This document shows, one piece after another, positions 25,564 through 39,307 of a DNA stretch of 64,000 nucleotides. A program made the translations under genes and the position numbers. The stretch's first letter is position 1. Each line of letters starts with the position of its first letter. The stretch comes from Flaccisagitta enflata (Eukaryota; Chaetognatha; Sagittoidea; Aphragmophora). Location: assembly GCA_965153355.1 (NCBI GenBank), contig OZ231126.1, positions 102,424,001 to 102,488,000 of the forward strand, written 5' to 3'. The notes under the pieces were generated by a model that saw only the letters and a list, made by a program, of their open reading frames with translations, made no database searches and was not told the origin of the DNA.

Positions 25564-26437
25564 CAAGCTGCAACGAAAACGTCGAACGGCGGAACTCAAA
25601 CAAAATGTAGAACCAGCCGAACCAGCCGAACCGAAGATGGTTGTAGCTCTGCTAAGCTCAAGCGCCGATTGCCGACTAACGTGTCATCGTCTATTAATCG
25701 TATACGATAAACCATGGTCGTGCGTTTCAAAAAGTCCTCTAAACCGCTGCCACACAATAACGAAGGAAATGATATCAAATGCCGTTCTCGAATCTTTAAA
25801 CCAAACGCTGGGAGAATTTAGTCGCCAAGACCGATGGTTGGGCGTGAATCTAGTGATTGCCGGCTACAATCCGCAAACGAGAAGCATCTCTCAACTTGCT
25901 GATGGATTTCTGTCGGGTCTTGGCCACGTGAGATACTTGAAGGTCGAATACATTCCAGCATTACAGAGTTTAGGAAATAATACATTCGATGGTCGAAGAG
26001 AAATGTACAGCGAAATCCACGTAGGCTTTACTGGTCTTGGTGAAATCGATGCCGGTACATTTAATGGCATGACCAACCTGAGGCGTCTCTTTTTGACGGA
26101 AAACAAATTGACAGATATTAGAGTAGGAACCTTTACTCCACTTATATCGCTTGAGGAGCTCCATTTAGCAAAGAACGGATTAAAGACCGTCGAGGAAACA
26201 CTGTCTATACCATCAATTCAACACCTAATTCTAAAACAAAATAAGCTGACCCACATAACGGAAGCGTCTTTTAATTCTATGTCCTCGATTGAATATCTCG
26301 ATTTGAGTCAGAACAGTTTAGTAAGCATCAACTCTCGGGCATTTGTTAATCTTGCCTATCTGTACCACCTTGACTTGAGTTACAATCATTTGATGGAAAT
26401 ATCGGAGAAAACATTCGACTCGCTTTCGTCCCTTTGA
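25556..26437 (+). CDS. LRR-KEN receptor, N-terminal leucine-rich repeats (frame 2)
   Basis: From 25556 the frame reads a Cys-containing N-cap (RLTCHRLLIVYDKPWSC ... NRCH) and then typical extracellular LRRs: GLGEIDAGTFNGMTNLRRLF, LTDIRVGTFTPLISLEELHL, LTHITEASFNSMSSIEYLDL, LVSINSRAFVNLAYLYHLDL. These match the LxxLxLxxNxL-xxIxxxxF consensus of Toll and slit-type ectodomains. The frame is ended by a TGA at 26435-26437 in the middle of a repeat; the same frame resumes immediately with more LRRs. A 15-base tandem duplication (AAACCTCAATCTAAG/A) follows the stop. Confidence 0.8.
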
Positions 26438-29400
26438 AACCTCAATCTAAGAAACCTCAATCTAAAAAGCAACAAATTGAGACGATTTAACGGGTATTTG
26501 TTCATGAAACTCGTTTCCCTCACAACACTTGATCTTAGTTATAACATGCTAACTGAGTTACAAGAAGAATCTTTTGAGCCCATTTCTGCTTTACATACCC
26601 TTTATCTCGATCACAATAGATTATCATACATGCAAAACGGAACTTTCGCTTCAAAGCCTTGGCTCAAGCTACTCTTTCTTCAAAACAACAATCTCTTGGA
26701 AATAATGGATCAGACATTCTCTTCATTGCCATCTCTAATGATACTCAACTTAAGCGCAAACAATTTGAGAGATACAGGCAATTTTTCAAGCGGTAACCTT
26801 TCATCTCTCGAGACACTCGACTTGAGCCACAACCAGATATCAAGGGTAGAAACAAGGAGTTTCGCATCTCTATCATCACTTAAACTGCTCTTCCTGCAGT
26901 CCAACAAGGTGACAAAGATACAGGATGGCGCATTTACTGGTTTACCATCTCTGTCCCGTCTCCACTTAAATAACAACTGTTTGAAAGATATTAGTAAAAA
27001 AGTCTTTTCGGAAATTTCATCGTTAAGCAGCCTGTATCTGCATAACAACAGATTGACACGCATTGCAAATTTCTCGTTCCCTAAAGGCCTTAGGTTTCTC
27101 GATCTGCGAACAAATAATCTGAGACAATTATACCATCATTGGTTTCATGGAATATCGGAGTATATACAATTCATAAAAAGTCTTAAAGTTTTAAACATAT
27201 CAGATAATCAAATCTCGGATTTGTCCCCAAAAACCTTTGATTCTGGTGTTTTTCCGTACTTGACAACTCTTGACCTTAGTTACAATAACATAGAGTCGAT
27301 TAAGTTCATCGACTCTTTTGCTAATATGGAGCTAGACATCATAAACTTAAGAAATAACCGTTTAACCGGTGAACTCACGCTGCAAATACCAAATAGCGTT
27401 ATCAAAAAAATAGTTTTAAGCCACAACAGTATAGAACGCATCTTCATCGTTACCGCTCATCAATCTATTGAAGAACTCTACCTGAATTCCAACCAGTTAC
27501 AAGGCCTCTCCAGTATCTTGCTTAATGGTCGGCTGGGATTAATGCATCTCGACGTTTCATCAAATCTCATTCATTTTGTGAATGATAATGAAATGAAGGC
27601 TCTAGACAGTATCAAGTCTGTAAAAATTACGAATAATACATGGATATGTGATTGTAGCGACGACTTTAGAAATTTGACGGCATTCTTGCTGAGACATGGC
27701 GTGGTCTCCTGTGCTCCGGAAATTTGCCAATCCACCACCGACGGTGTTTCCACTGCCGAGATTGACTGCAGAAACAAAAGCATCAGCACAATTCCATCAT
27801 GTTTACCGTACAATGAAGTAAAATTATTTTTCAACGGAAATACTTTAAGAAATATATCTTTCTCAAAATTACAGGAAAACATAACAGTTCTTAGCTTACG
27901 GCAGAATGAGATCGAGAACATAGATGGACCTTCACTCAGATTTCTCAAGCAACTAAAAGTATTTGATGTGAGAGATAACAGGCTACGGGAATTACCCACT
28001 GAAGTGTACCACTTGAAGAAAACCGAAATGTATCTCGACGGCAATCCTTGGATTTGTGATTGCGGTGGCAAATACAGAGAGATGACTTCGTTCTTGTTAA
28101 AACATGGCGTTGTGTCTTGCTCCCCGCGCGATTGCCAATCATTTACAGATGGCGAATCCACGGTCATCATAAACTGTATTAACCGAAATAAAACCTTACT
28201 CCCTCCTTGCTTGCCATACGCAGACGTCAAGCTTGACTTTGACGGCAACCATTTTCAAAACCTCAGCTTTTTGCAAACGCATGAAAATATCAGCTCTATC
28301 AGTCTAAGGCAAAATAAGATAGAAATGATAGATGGACCAACCCTCGTTCACCTCAAGCGACTGAAAAAGCTGGACTTGACAGAAAATCATTTGCAAAGTG
28401 TACCAACCCAATTCAGTCAGCTCGAGAATGCTGATATCAATCTTAAAGGAAACCGACTGAAATGTGAGGGCTGTAGGCAAATCCGTTTGCTCACGCACAT
28501 CTCAAACAATTTGAAAGGAACCATCAGCTGTCAAGGGAACAAAAGCTTACAAACTGCCCACATACATTGTTACCTAAAGGAAATTCTATCCCCAATCTCC
28601 TCAGTAGCGTTTCTCGTAATTGCAGCTTTTGCAATTCATAGATATTATCAAGAATGGAAATTGAATAAGAAGTTTTTCATGGTAACCTTTAGGCTCCTAA
28701 ATAAAAAGGAAGAAAATAAAAAGGAAGAAAAACTATTCATGAAAGAGCTAAATGTTCGCAAAAGAATGAAGCATGAAAGAATCAGAAGATTGAAAGCATC
28801 TTATGTGAAGAGAACAGTTAAACTTGGAAAAGTCGGCCTATTCTTCTTGGAAAGAGTCACGTGCGATCTCAAAGAGTATTTTTCTCGCGACGTCAGGATT
28901 GAGTTTGATCCATCAGAATTGACTAAAGATTTGCTTCGAGGCATCAACTATTTACATACGGAATTGAAAGTTGTACATGGGAAAATCATTCCGCAATCAA
29001 TTTTCCTTCTACTAGATGGTACAAACAGACATTGGATACTGAAAATTGGAGATTTCAGCATGGCTGAATCCATGGATAAACTCACAGGGAACTCATTAGC
29101 TCACGATTCAATTCCAATTCAGAATATGAACAACAAGCCCCCTGCTCTGAATGCAGACTTAAACGCAGCCGCTTGCATAGTCTACTACATTGTACTTGGA
29201 AAGGAGAAAAAAGAACTTAGCGACCAAGATCTAGTAGAACTACCAGACGTCAATTTCGCCATTCTTCTACTTTGCCTGCAGAAGGGTTTAACGTCAGGTG
29301 AAGCTCTCATGATTTCACCTTTTCAAGCAATGAAAAGACAACTGTCATTCTTGGAGAAGCTAAGTTGTAGGAGAATTCGAGAAATGGTCAAGAAAACACA

Positions 29401-30664
29401 AAAAACTGAGCAAAAATCGCTTTGGGGTTCAGCAGCAACAGATATTCTACAGGAGTTTGAATTGCTGTCACAAAGTCTCGACCTCACCACACTTCCACAT
29501 ATTTTACACATGGCTTATGATCTTTGTGAGGTACCGATCAATAGCATTGAGCTCCTTAGACACATTTTGGCAAATATCAGTCCACAACAAATCTGTCTGG
29601 AACCGGATTTGATTGAGCTAGTGCTGGAGAGAAAAGGATGTTGGATTCCTAAGATTATGTCAATCCCTGATACTCATGTCAACCCAGCTTCTTCAAGTCA
29701 TACTGAAGCGACCCAGGTCAACGATGAATTGAATGCCCTGACAAAGATTGCTTATTTTAAGATTGCTTATTTTCTCTGGTCATGGGAAAGGAGGAGCGCA
29801 AAATTGTCCATGAAAGAATTTTTTGATTCATCAGAAATTGAATTTGTTGTGTTGTTGCTATCTTTGCAAGATGGATTGTCCCCAGCAGATGCCCTTCTCA
29901 CACCACTTTTCCAACCAGAACTTGATAAGAAAGTGGTCATTGAAGAATTGAATTCGTTGCTCAAACAAACTAAATTCAAGATGAGTAAAAAGAATAAAGA
30001 AGCTATCAAAGATCTCAAAATGGTAGAGGAAAACTCGGCGCTTGTCATAGGCGGGAAGGGATCCTGGAGCAGAGAATTTCCATCGGAAACGTTGGCAGCA
30101 TATGCCTTAAACAATGGTAAAGGATACGACATCATCAGCTATGTTGATCTGCTACGAATTATCCGCAACATATTCCAACATGGCCACGAAACTCCCGCCG
30201 CGATGGTCGCAGCTTTTGGAAACGCAAATCCTTCGCCAACAGAAATGATGAACCAATTCTTTAATCGCTTCCAATTTCTATACATGCACTCGGTCAGTTG
30301 CATCTCCAAGTTGCTTCACCAACGATCCAATCCTGTACCAAAATTGTTTGTCGATGTCTATGACAAGTTTGAGAAAGCTGTCTGCACTCGCGGCCTCGCT
30401 GATGGTTCTGTATTGCCATTGAAGCGAGATGGCATCATCAAACTGATCTTCGAATCAATTTCAAATGACCCGGTAGAGATGAAGATCGTCATTGAGAAGA
30501 TCGTCATTGAAGGCAAAACACGCTCTTGCGTCGATTTTTACGGGGATGTGGTTCCTCAGCTCACACAGAAAGCGGCGGAACTCTGGGCAGATGTTTCCCC
30601 CGAAACTCTCATCATAAGAAGTTGCGGCAAAGCCATTGATGGTTTCAGGGGATTATCGACAATG
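26438..30664 (+). CDS. LRR-KEN receptor: Toll-like LRRs, TM helix, pseudokinase, KEN RNase domain
   Basis: Continues in the same frame as 25556-26437; the first ATG is 26477 (residue 1 here). LRRs run to about residue 390. Three cysteine-rich LRR C-caps follow (WICDCSDDFRNLTAFLLRHG, WICDCGGKYREMTSFLLKHG, then LKCEGCRQIRLLTH), alternating with short LRR blocks as in multi-cysteine-cluster Toll ectodomains. A membrane helix ISSVAFLVIAAFAI lies near 704-718. The kinase-like domain (about 735-960) looks catalytically dead: VTFRLL in the Lys strand, VVHGKIIPQS in place of HRDLKPxN, KIGDFSMAE in place of DFG. After a second C-lobe-like copy (about 1080-1165) comes a KEN domain (about 1188-1285) with GKGSWSREF, YVDLLRIIRNIFQHG and FFNRFQFLYMHSVSC. 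KEN is the RNase module of IRE1 and RNase L. Without splicing the frame runs to a stop at 30727. Confidence 0.85.
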
Positions 30665-30907
30665 GTACTGTTTTTAAAATCATTCTTACAGATTGTGCTC
30701 ATTTATCATTGTTGTCAAAGTATCTAGGTATATTCATAGAATAGTCTGACAGATTATCATTTCCCATGATCCAGTGTTAACATATTTTTAATCGTCCGAC
30801 CAATATCATGTATTTTGACCGTGGGCCTTGCGAGCGGGAAAAAAGATTCATAATGATAACTCAGATTTCTGACATAACACTACCATTTATGATCCTTCAT
30901 TCATTAG
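30665..30907 (+). other. Putative 243-base phase-0 intron of the receptor gene
   Basis: GTACTG follows the ATG codon at 30662-30664, and TTCATTCATTAG ends at 30907. Splicing keeps frame and joins the KEN exon to the open frame at 30908-31390. The donor is only moderate; if unspliced the protein ends at 30727. Confidence 0.45.
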
Positions 30908-31390
30908 GCGACGAAGGTGGTGGATGGAAGTCACACTGATGTTGTAGCCAACGACACTCTTGGATCACCCTCAACCAAGACCAGTGCGGACACTACAGTC
31001 ATCGGGCCCAAGGTCTTCATCCCCGAGGGTTCGACAGTCAGCGTGAAAAAGTCCGAAGTCCAAATCGAATTTTACCCTCTCGGGTCTCTTCCAAGCGAGA
31101 CTTTGGTCAGGCCCTTCAGGCCTCAGGACAATATCGCTTCCATCAAAGGGTTCGCTGTCGAACGACTCAAAAATCATTATTCGTCCGATTTGAAAGTCGA
31201 CTTTACGCAAATCACGGTGATGCGTGCAAATGACAGGCTAGGAAACAAGAAGATGCTCGTCGATTTTATCGTTCCCGAGTATGAAAAACTTGTTGTGATC
31301 TATCCACAAGTTGACACAAGCCTTAGCCTGCGAAAACCCTCGTCTGAATCTAGTGAAGTGGAAGAGGATTTTCGGTTCATTTTCGAATAA
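30908..31390 (+). CDS. LRR-KEN receptor, candidate C-terminal exon with beta-grasp-like pattern
   Basis: 160 codons from the proposed acceptor to TAA 31388-31390, in phase with the upstream exon. After a Ser/Thr-rich linker the sequence alternates short hydrophobic strands and one helix: EVQIEFYPLGSL, DNIASIKGFAVERLKNHY, QITVMRANDRLGNKKMLVDF, KLVVIYPQ. The order resembles a ubiquitin-like (beta-grasp) fold, but this is only pattern recognition. It ends DFRFIFE. A MITE begins 12 bases after the stop, so the 3' end of the transcript probably lies in the MITE. Confidence 0.5.
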   Translation, partial: ATKVVDGSHTDVVANDTLGSPSTKTSADTTVIGPKVFIPEGSTVSVKKSEVQIEFYPLGSLPSETLVRPFRPQDNIASIKGFAVERLKNHYSSDLKVDFTQITVMRANDRLGNKKMLVDFIVPEYEKLVVIYPQVDTSLSLRKPSSESSEVEEDFRFIFE

Positions 31391-31402
31391 GCATACATTT
31401 TT

Positions 31403-31590
31403 TAGTCGCGTGCTACGCGACTCTACAACCCGCTCTGTCGGTCCGTCCGTCTGTCGGTTCATCACACTTTACTTTTTTGGGGTTTTTGCGGTCTTTGGCC
31501 TCACTGCTCCTGCCCAAATGATGAAGCGACCTCAAATATGGCCCCTGCCCATCCGCACGCGACTTAGGTAGCCGTGTATCCGGCCTTGTT
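31403..31590 (+). mobile_element. MITE, TAGTCGCGTGC family (best copy)
   Basis: Starts TAGTCGCGTGCTACGCGACT and continues CTACAACCCGCTCTGTCGGT with a GTCCGTCCGTCTGTCGG run. It ends GCACGCGACTTAGGTAGCC-GTGTATCCGGCCTTG. Inverted CGCGACTA/TAGTCGCG ends, ~190 bp, no ORF. Relatives at 14.69 (reverse), 22.43, 34.6, 38.1, 62.07, 62.42, 63.2 and 63.86 kb. Confidence 0.75.
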
Positions 31591-32234
31591 TTTATCAAAA
31601 CTTCAGCCACATATATGTATAGAAAGGGTCAAAACAAAATTGCCATTTCTCTCCTTTCTATTTGCTGTATTTCTCGGCCTACTTTGACAGAAATGCGTAA
31701 ATGTGTATATTGATGCTTGTCTGACGTACCACGCGATTAAAAAAGACGCACTTTTGAATGGCTAATTTTGGTAACAAACTAATCAAAATTTTAGACCGTT
31801 GGAAAGCCCTTAAAAGTACTTTTTTTTGTTTGTTCTGGTATTTCTATATTTTTTCGTTTGAAAGAGGCATTATTTTAAATCAAAACATTGCCCTCGCAAT
31901 TCCTTAACAAAAGGTGGCTTTCTTTTTGGAGGGGTCAAGCTTCTTCTAAACCATTTGAGTTACAACCTTGGGATTGAAAGATTTGTTGTTATATCAATAA
32001 ATAACAAACAGGTTGTTAAAGCGTCATTTGGTCTGCGGATCCCTCATTTGGTCAGCGGATCCCTTTGCCCTATTGCTTCTTAGCGTCATTTTGAAAGAAA
32101 ATGGAGAATTGCCCTGTGTGGAATCATAGGTCATCGGCCCCTGCGGGGCCGCTGCCCAAAAAGGCGCGTCTGTTTTTTAATGCGTGATATGCAAGTACGC
32201 CTGCTTATCTTTAAGAATGTTGTTTCACAGCCTT
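31591..32234. other. Noncoding interval with a composite-repeat fragment
   Basis: AT-rich, otherwise unremarkable. At 32113-32165 it holds CCCTGTGTGGAATCATAGGT, CATCGGCCCCTGCGGGGC and CGCTGCCCAAAAAGG, one module of the composite repeat family. Confidence 0.55.
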
Positions 32235-32333
32235 AAGGATGTTGACAAGCATTGCTTAAGCATTGCTTAGCAAGTCTTGAGCAACGCTGAACTGTTGCTA
32301 AGCAATGGTTAAGCAATGATCGTGAACATCCTT
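32235..32333. repeat. ~100-bp hairpin
   Basis: AAGGATGTTGACAAGCATTG and CTTAAGCATTGCTTAGCAA pair with TTGCTAAGCAATGGTTAAGC and AATGATCGTGAACATCCTT across a ~20-base loop; the arms are ~40 bases. Confidence 0.7.
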
Positions 32334-33082
32334 CAGTTTGGTATTTTACTTCGTCTTTAACCACATTTGCTTACTTGAAAGTGTGAGTGTTTACAATTCT
32401 TTTTCAATAAAACTTTTTTGAGCTTCTTAGCATACAAATGAGCATTTGAGCTATTGTTTTGTTGTATATACAATAAATATATGTTTTGACTTTTCTTACA
32501 TCTAATTTAGTTGTTTTTTAGATAGTTGTCTGACTTAAATGGACATTTGTCTAAATTGGTGCAATAAAAAAAAAAATTGAACAAAAGGGACCGCAAATAA
32601 AGTTCTTTTGACTTGTTTCAATTTGCCATTACTGATAAATGACTGAACAAAGAGTCATGGCTGGTTCTTGCACTGATTAGGAGGCAGAAAAGCCATGATT
32701 CTACGCTTATCATGTCGGTAGACAGTACTGAGGGGGACAAAGGGTTAAACGGAGCTTTTTTGCCTTTAGTTCGAGTGACCTTGCGCATCAGTACAGTAAA
32801 GAACGTGTCAAATTCAAAGACATAGCGAGAAAAGGGAGGTCATGATATAATAACGAGGATGGTCGAAACAAGTAAACGTGTATCTTTCTCTGATACCAAT
32901 ATGTGGTCGTTTTCCCGAAGAGCCCCGGTTTGACAGAGAAATAAAGGGCGAGAAGAAAGAGACGCAAAAATGAACTCGATTTTCTGTCGTCACATTATTT
33001 TGTTTGAAGGGGGAGGGTAAAGAAAGAGAGATTAAGACAAAATTTGAAGTAACATTTTTTACACTTTGTTTGGACGTTGATG

Positions 33083-33087
<5 letters not shown>
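32334..33087. other. Noncoding interval
   Basis: No coding signal or repeat family recognised. Confidence 0.4.
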
Positions 33088-33545
<458 letters not shown>

Positions 33546-34604
33546 GAAGGAAAAAAGGAAACATTCTAGACGGGAGTTGGTCCATTTGCATTCAGCAACT
33601 CATATATGATTATACGGAAATCAATATCATGATACATCATTTTTAAGACTAACTTTTGAGAAGATTCTCTTTTCAATATTTGTCTAATGACATTTGGATA
33701 ATGTACATGAGGGGCCGAATACTAACGCGCGCACCAATTATGTATCATTTGTGTTCAAGATATCACGTCTCTTTTACGCACGTTCCGTCGAAACGTGCAT
33801 TTACATTTATATGTCTATTTAGATCTCTTCGCCCGCCTCAAAAAAAAAGAAAAAAAAAAGAAAGCAAAAAAAATCCCTCCCCCTTCTGCCAAAATGTGCC
33901 AGACTTGGTTCGTGCTATTCCAGCGAAGAAAATACACATGCCGAGTTACGCCATACAAAAGAAAGTGAGAAAGTTACTCTCCCGAAAAGATATCTCGAAC
34001 AATAATTTTCTTGATTCTCTTCTTCACACGTACAACAACATTTAGACTTTCTTTTTTCTTACTATGAAGATCACATTTCAGCTTCTCTGCAAAAGTCCCG
34101 AGAGGGAAATTAGGGCCACCCAGCAAAAACTCTTTCTTTCTTTCTTCTCCGCCGATATTTCCTAGACGCGTTCTGCCTTTTGCCTCGGCCGTACGACTTC
34201 CTGTTTGATTCTTTTGTCTTTCTTTTTTATTTCTTCGTTACCGCGATATTTATTTTGACAATGATTGCGTGAATGTGAATCGGACGTGGTGATTTTATTC
34301 GTAATGCCACGAAAAAAAAGAAGAAAAAACCTGTTCTTGTAGGATTATCTTTTCATGTATCTGTCTCTGATAGTCTTTAGTAGCGATCTGTCTGCGCCTT
34401 GTGTGTTTACGTCTCTATTTCGGTCATTTTGTCCCTGTCTGTGCCTCTTCGTTTGTCTGTCTCTGCCTATGTCTATGTCTATGTCTAACAGTCTATCTGC
34501 CAAGGGTGCTATTTACGGAGGAAGGAAGAAAGAGGATTCTCCCGGAAGTCAGAAGACAAAGCAAAGGGCAGGACAGATTGATAGCGTGATGCAATACTGA
34601 TTTT
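33546..34604. other. Noncoding interval
   Basis: Homopolymer-rich sequence; short ORFs show no protein-like composition. No repeat family recognised. Confidence 0.4.
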
Positions 34605-34762
34605 TAGTTGCGGACACGCAACTCTATAAGAAACCTTTGTCCGTCCGTCCGTTGGTCCGTCCATTGGTCCGTCCGTCCTTTGAGTCGAAAAGTGTGAAAG
34701 CGCGCATTTCCGCCCCTGCCCACCCGTCTGCAACTGGTATGGCCGTGTAGCAAGCATTGTTT
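34605..34762 (+). mobile_element. MITE, TAGTTGCGGAC variant
   Basis: TAGTTGCGGACACGCAACTC then a GTCCGTCCGTTGGTCCGTCC run, closing GTCTGCAACTGGTATGGCC. Same layout as the 31403 copy with diverged ends. Confidence 0.6.
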
Positions 34763-35045
34763 CACTGATCTCGGTTATCAGTACTGTAGCACGAGAACGG
34801 CTGGTTTTCTCAGAAAATCGATTGGACACCAAAGAAAGAAAAAAAATATCACGGCCCATCGTTCCATATTTAGGTGGGAACTGGGAAGGACCGAGTAGCC
34901 CATCATGAAACACTAGCGCTCGTGCCAAAGAAGTCTAGCGATTTGAATGAGCTTGAAGCGCTTCCAAGGAGAGTCAACGCTTCTCGGAAGATAGGGATAT
35001 CTAGCACTATTCACTATACAGTCTGTCTGTCGATCTGTCTGTCTG

Positions 35046-35955
<910 letters not shown>

Positions 35956-37004
35956 AGGAGTAGGTCATAGACACGTGTTGGGGCGGACGGTTGTTAAAGA
36001 AGTGAAGGAGCTGATCTGCGGAATCGATTAAGCCATCAACCTCGCACTTGATTAATTTCAAAGTGAGATGAAGATTGAAGAAAGAAGGCGGAGGAGGAGG
36101 AGGAGGATTGGGAAAAATGAGATTTTAAACTGGGGCGCCGATAGAAGAAAGACGCAGAGAGATATTCATGTAAGGCAAATCATGCGATGAAATTTCTTTC
36201 ATTCTGTCCACGAAGAGAGAAATGAGTGAATATAATGAATGAAAAGAATGGTCATTAGATCTAGATTCGAAGCAACAGGTCACGCGTAGTTTAATATCGG
36301 CGCAGTGGCGGAATGAAAAACAAGGCCGACCGGGCAATGATGCGTCCGGACTGTGTCTCTGCGTGTACATATTGAACATGTGACATACATAGAGAGACAG
36401 ATGGACGAACTGACAGATTTAACGACAGAGTAGTAACGGAGGCACTCATAACATGTTTGTCGATCATTTAAATTTAGTGTAGGATCTCACCGTGGCCAAA
36501 AACAGCCGAGAAACGCGGTTTTAACGAACTGATGGACGGACCAATGGACGGACCAATGGACCGACAAATGGACAGATCCTCTTATATTCTACGTAGGGCG
36601 GCAATAGCCTGAGGGAAATACGATCATGATAAAGGCACTACTCTGTCGTCAGAATTGGCTTCATGTAATTACTGTAAATGGCTGAGCGAATAGAGAGGAA
36701 GGGGAAGGGGGGTGAAGGGCGGGGAATTTCGGGAAAATCCTCCCTATCCCCTGTGAAGGAATTCCGACAATTTGTCCTGGAGTGGAGATTGGAGAAAAGC
36801 TCCAAAAGCTGCAGGTGTTTCTCGGGTCCACGTTGACGTAGAACCATGATTGAATGATTGATCATGAGTAATTGCGAGAAAAATGATGAATAAGTGAACT
36901 GGCCAAAATGAGATCATTACCGCGTAAATATACACGTACTGTATTTTCACTGTTTATCACCCCCTCTACTTAAAGCCCCCTCCTTTTTTTCACAGGGTCT
37001 GAAA
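35956..37004. other. Noncoding interval with MITE remnant
   Basis: Mostly unremarkable. 36528-36585 holds a GATGGACGGACCAATGGACG run, the GTCC-repeat core of the MITE family in reverse. No gene seen. Confidence 0.45.
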
Positions 37005-37495
37005 ATGATTACACGCTTTTCTTTTTATAAGAACACTGTTTATAAGAACATCAGCCTCAGATTTGGTCAAAAATTATAAGAACATCTTAAGAACATGCTG
37101 AGCTTCAGATTTGAAGATAAGAATATAAGTTTTTAAAAAATTAGTAAAATTAGATGAAAAACCCTGAATGATGGATATTTTGATAATACTTTCTTTAATG
37201 ATAATTCATTATTTATTAAATTTAAATTTCACATTTCTTTTTATAAAACAAAAAATGTTTTTTTTCACAATTGCTTAAAAAACAAACTTTTATATTAATA
37301 TAGATTATAATTAAAAAGATTAACTAACTTAAAAATAAGAACATATTAAGAACGCTTGAGCCTCAATAGTCGCAAAAGCGTTAGATGGTCAGCGGTACCC
37401 GTTGCCCCTGTGTCAGTGTATGTTGGTGTGTGGTGGTTAGAGGGGCAGCGGCCCCGAAGGGGCCGATGACCTATGCTGTTTCGTTCTTTTCAGAT
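37005..37495 (-). repeat. AAGAAC-type element followed by composite repeat core
   Basis: ATTACACGCTTTTCTTTTTA-TAAGAAC at 37009 and multiple AAGAAC/GAGCCTCA words to 37355 match 54.12 and 59.80 kb. It is joined to AGTCGCAAAAGCGTTAGATG, GTCAGCGGTACCCGTTGCCC, a ~32-base spacer and GGGCAGCGGCCCCGAAGGGG, then CCGATGACCTATGCT at 37367-37480, the most complete minimal composite core. Confidence 0.7.
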
Positions 37496-38093
37496 AGCAC
37501 ATCATAGTTTTTTTTTCAAAAAATCAATCGTTGAAGAAACACATGTTTTTTTAATCAAATTGTGGCGATGATGTCGATAACAAGGATATCAGCAGCTTCA
37601 CAACTGAATAACAAGAACATCAACAATAACAATGGTAACAACTAAAACGATGTTGACAGCATTGTTAACAATGACAATCAATATCATAAACATAATAATG
37701 ACAATAAACGTAATGTCAGAGCCAAGGAAAAAATGCACCATAGAAATCAGCTCCTACAAAAACTCTGTACTTGGTTCGGACGAGCTAAGTACAGTCGCGT
37801 GTGAAAAGATTCTAGCAACCAAAAAAAAAGAAAAAATAAGAATCAAATTGGGCAAGACAGCGATGTAACAAGGTTAGTTCATTTTCGTAGACAGAGACAG
37901 TATGTATGTCCGTGTGTGTTTACGCGCGTGCATGGGCACGTGCATGGGCACGTGCGTGCGCGCACGTGCATGTGTGTGTTTGTTTGTGTGTGAATTTGAG
38001 TGTGTGCCTGCGTGTGCAATTGTGTATACATGTGTTTGCGTTTGTTTGTGTGTGTGTATTTGTGTATGCATGCGTGTGCATCTTATGGAAACA
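37496..38093. other. Noncoding interval, TG/CGTG-rich at its end
   Basis: No gene recognised. 37905-38080 alternates purine and pyrimidine (GTGCATGGGCACGTGC, TGTGTGTTTG), a degraded (TG)n. Confidence 0.5.
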
Positions 38094-38250
38094 AAGCTGG
38101 ATACATGCCAATCTAGTCGCGGACTGTTGGGCAGGAGCAAAAATGTGAAAACCGATCGCAATTCAGAAAAATTACGTATTGAAAGATGGACTGACCAATG
38201 GACTGACTTGTCAAGGTATAGTGTCGCGTGTCCGTGACTATAAAAGGCAA
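38094..38250 (-). mobile_element. MITE, CGCGACTA family, abutting (GA)n
   Basis: GGATACATGCCAATCTAGTC-GCGGAC at 38100 and GTGTCGCGTGTCCGTGACTA at 38221 bound a reverse copy with a GACTGACCAATGGACTGAC core. (GA)n begins within ~8 bases of its end. Confidence 0.55.
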
Positions 38251-39030
<780 letters not shown>

Positions 39031-39307
39031 AGAAGAGAGAGAGAGAGAGTGTATATGACTAAAAAAAGCTCAGGAAGATATGCAGAAAAAATGCTCAGAA
39101 AGACAGACAGAAAGACTAACAGACTTCCAGACAGGCTGAATGACAGCCAGATAGTTAATCTCTCTTTTTGTTTGTGTGTGGATCTACCATTTCAGATTAT
39201 GTGATGCGGTTATCGTGAAGATTCATGAGATTGGCGGTACCAAAGCTTCCTTCATAAAGAAAATCAGGTCATGTTAATTGTCTGATGAGTAGTGACTTGA
39301 TTGGAAA
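39031..39307. other. Region upstream of the Helentron ORF
   Basis: Should contain the transposon 5' end; no diagnostic terminus was identified. Confidence 0.35.

Noticed and set aside
26435-26437. Alternative genetic code (TGA or TAG as sense)
   Set aside because: Only one TGA and one TAG interrupt otherwise complete frames, and intact frames end at normal stops; mutation or error is simpler.
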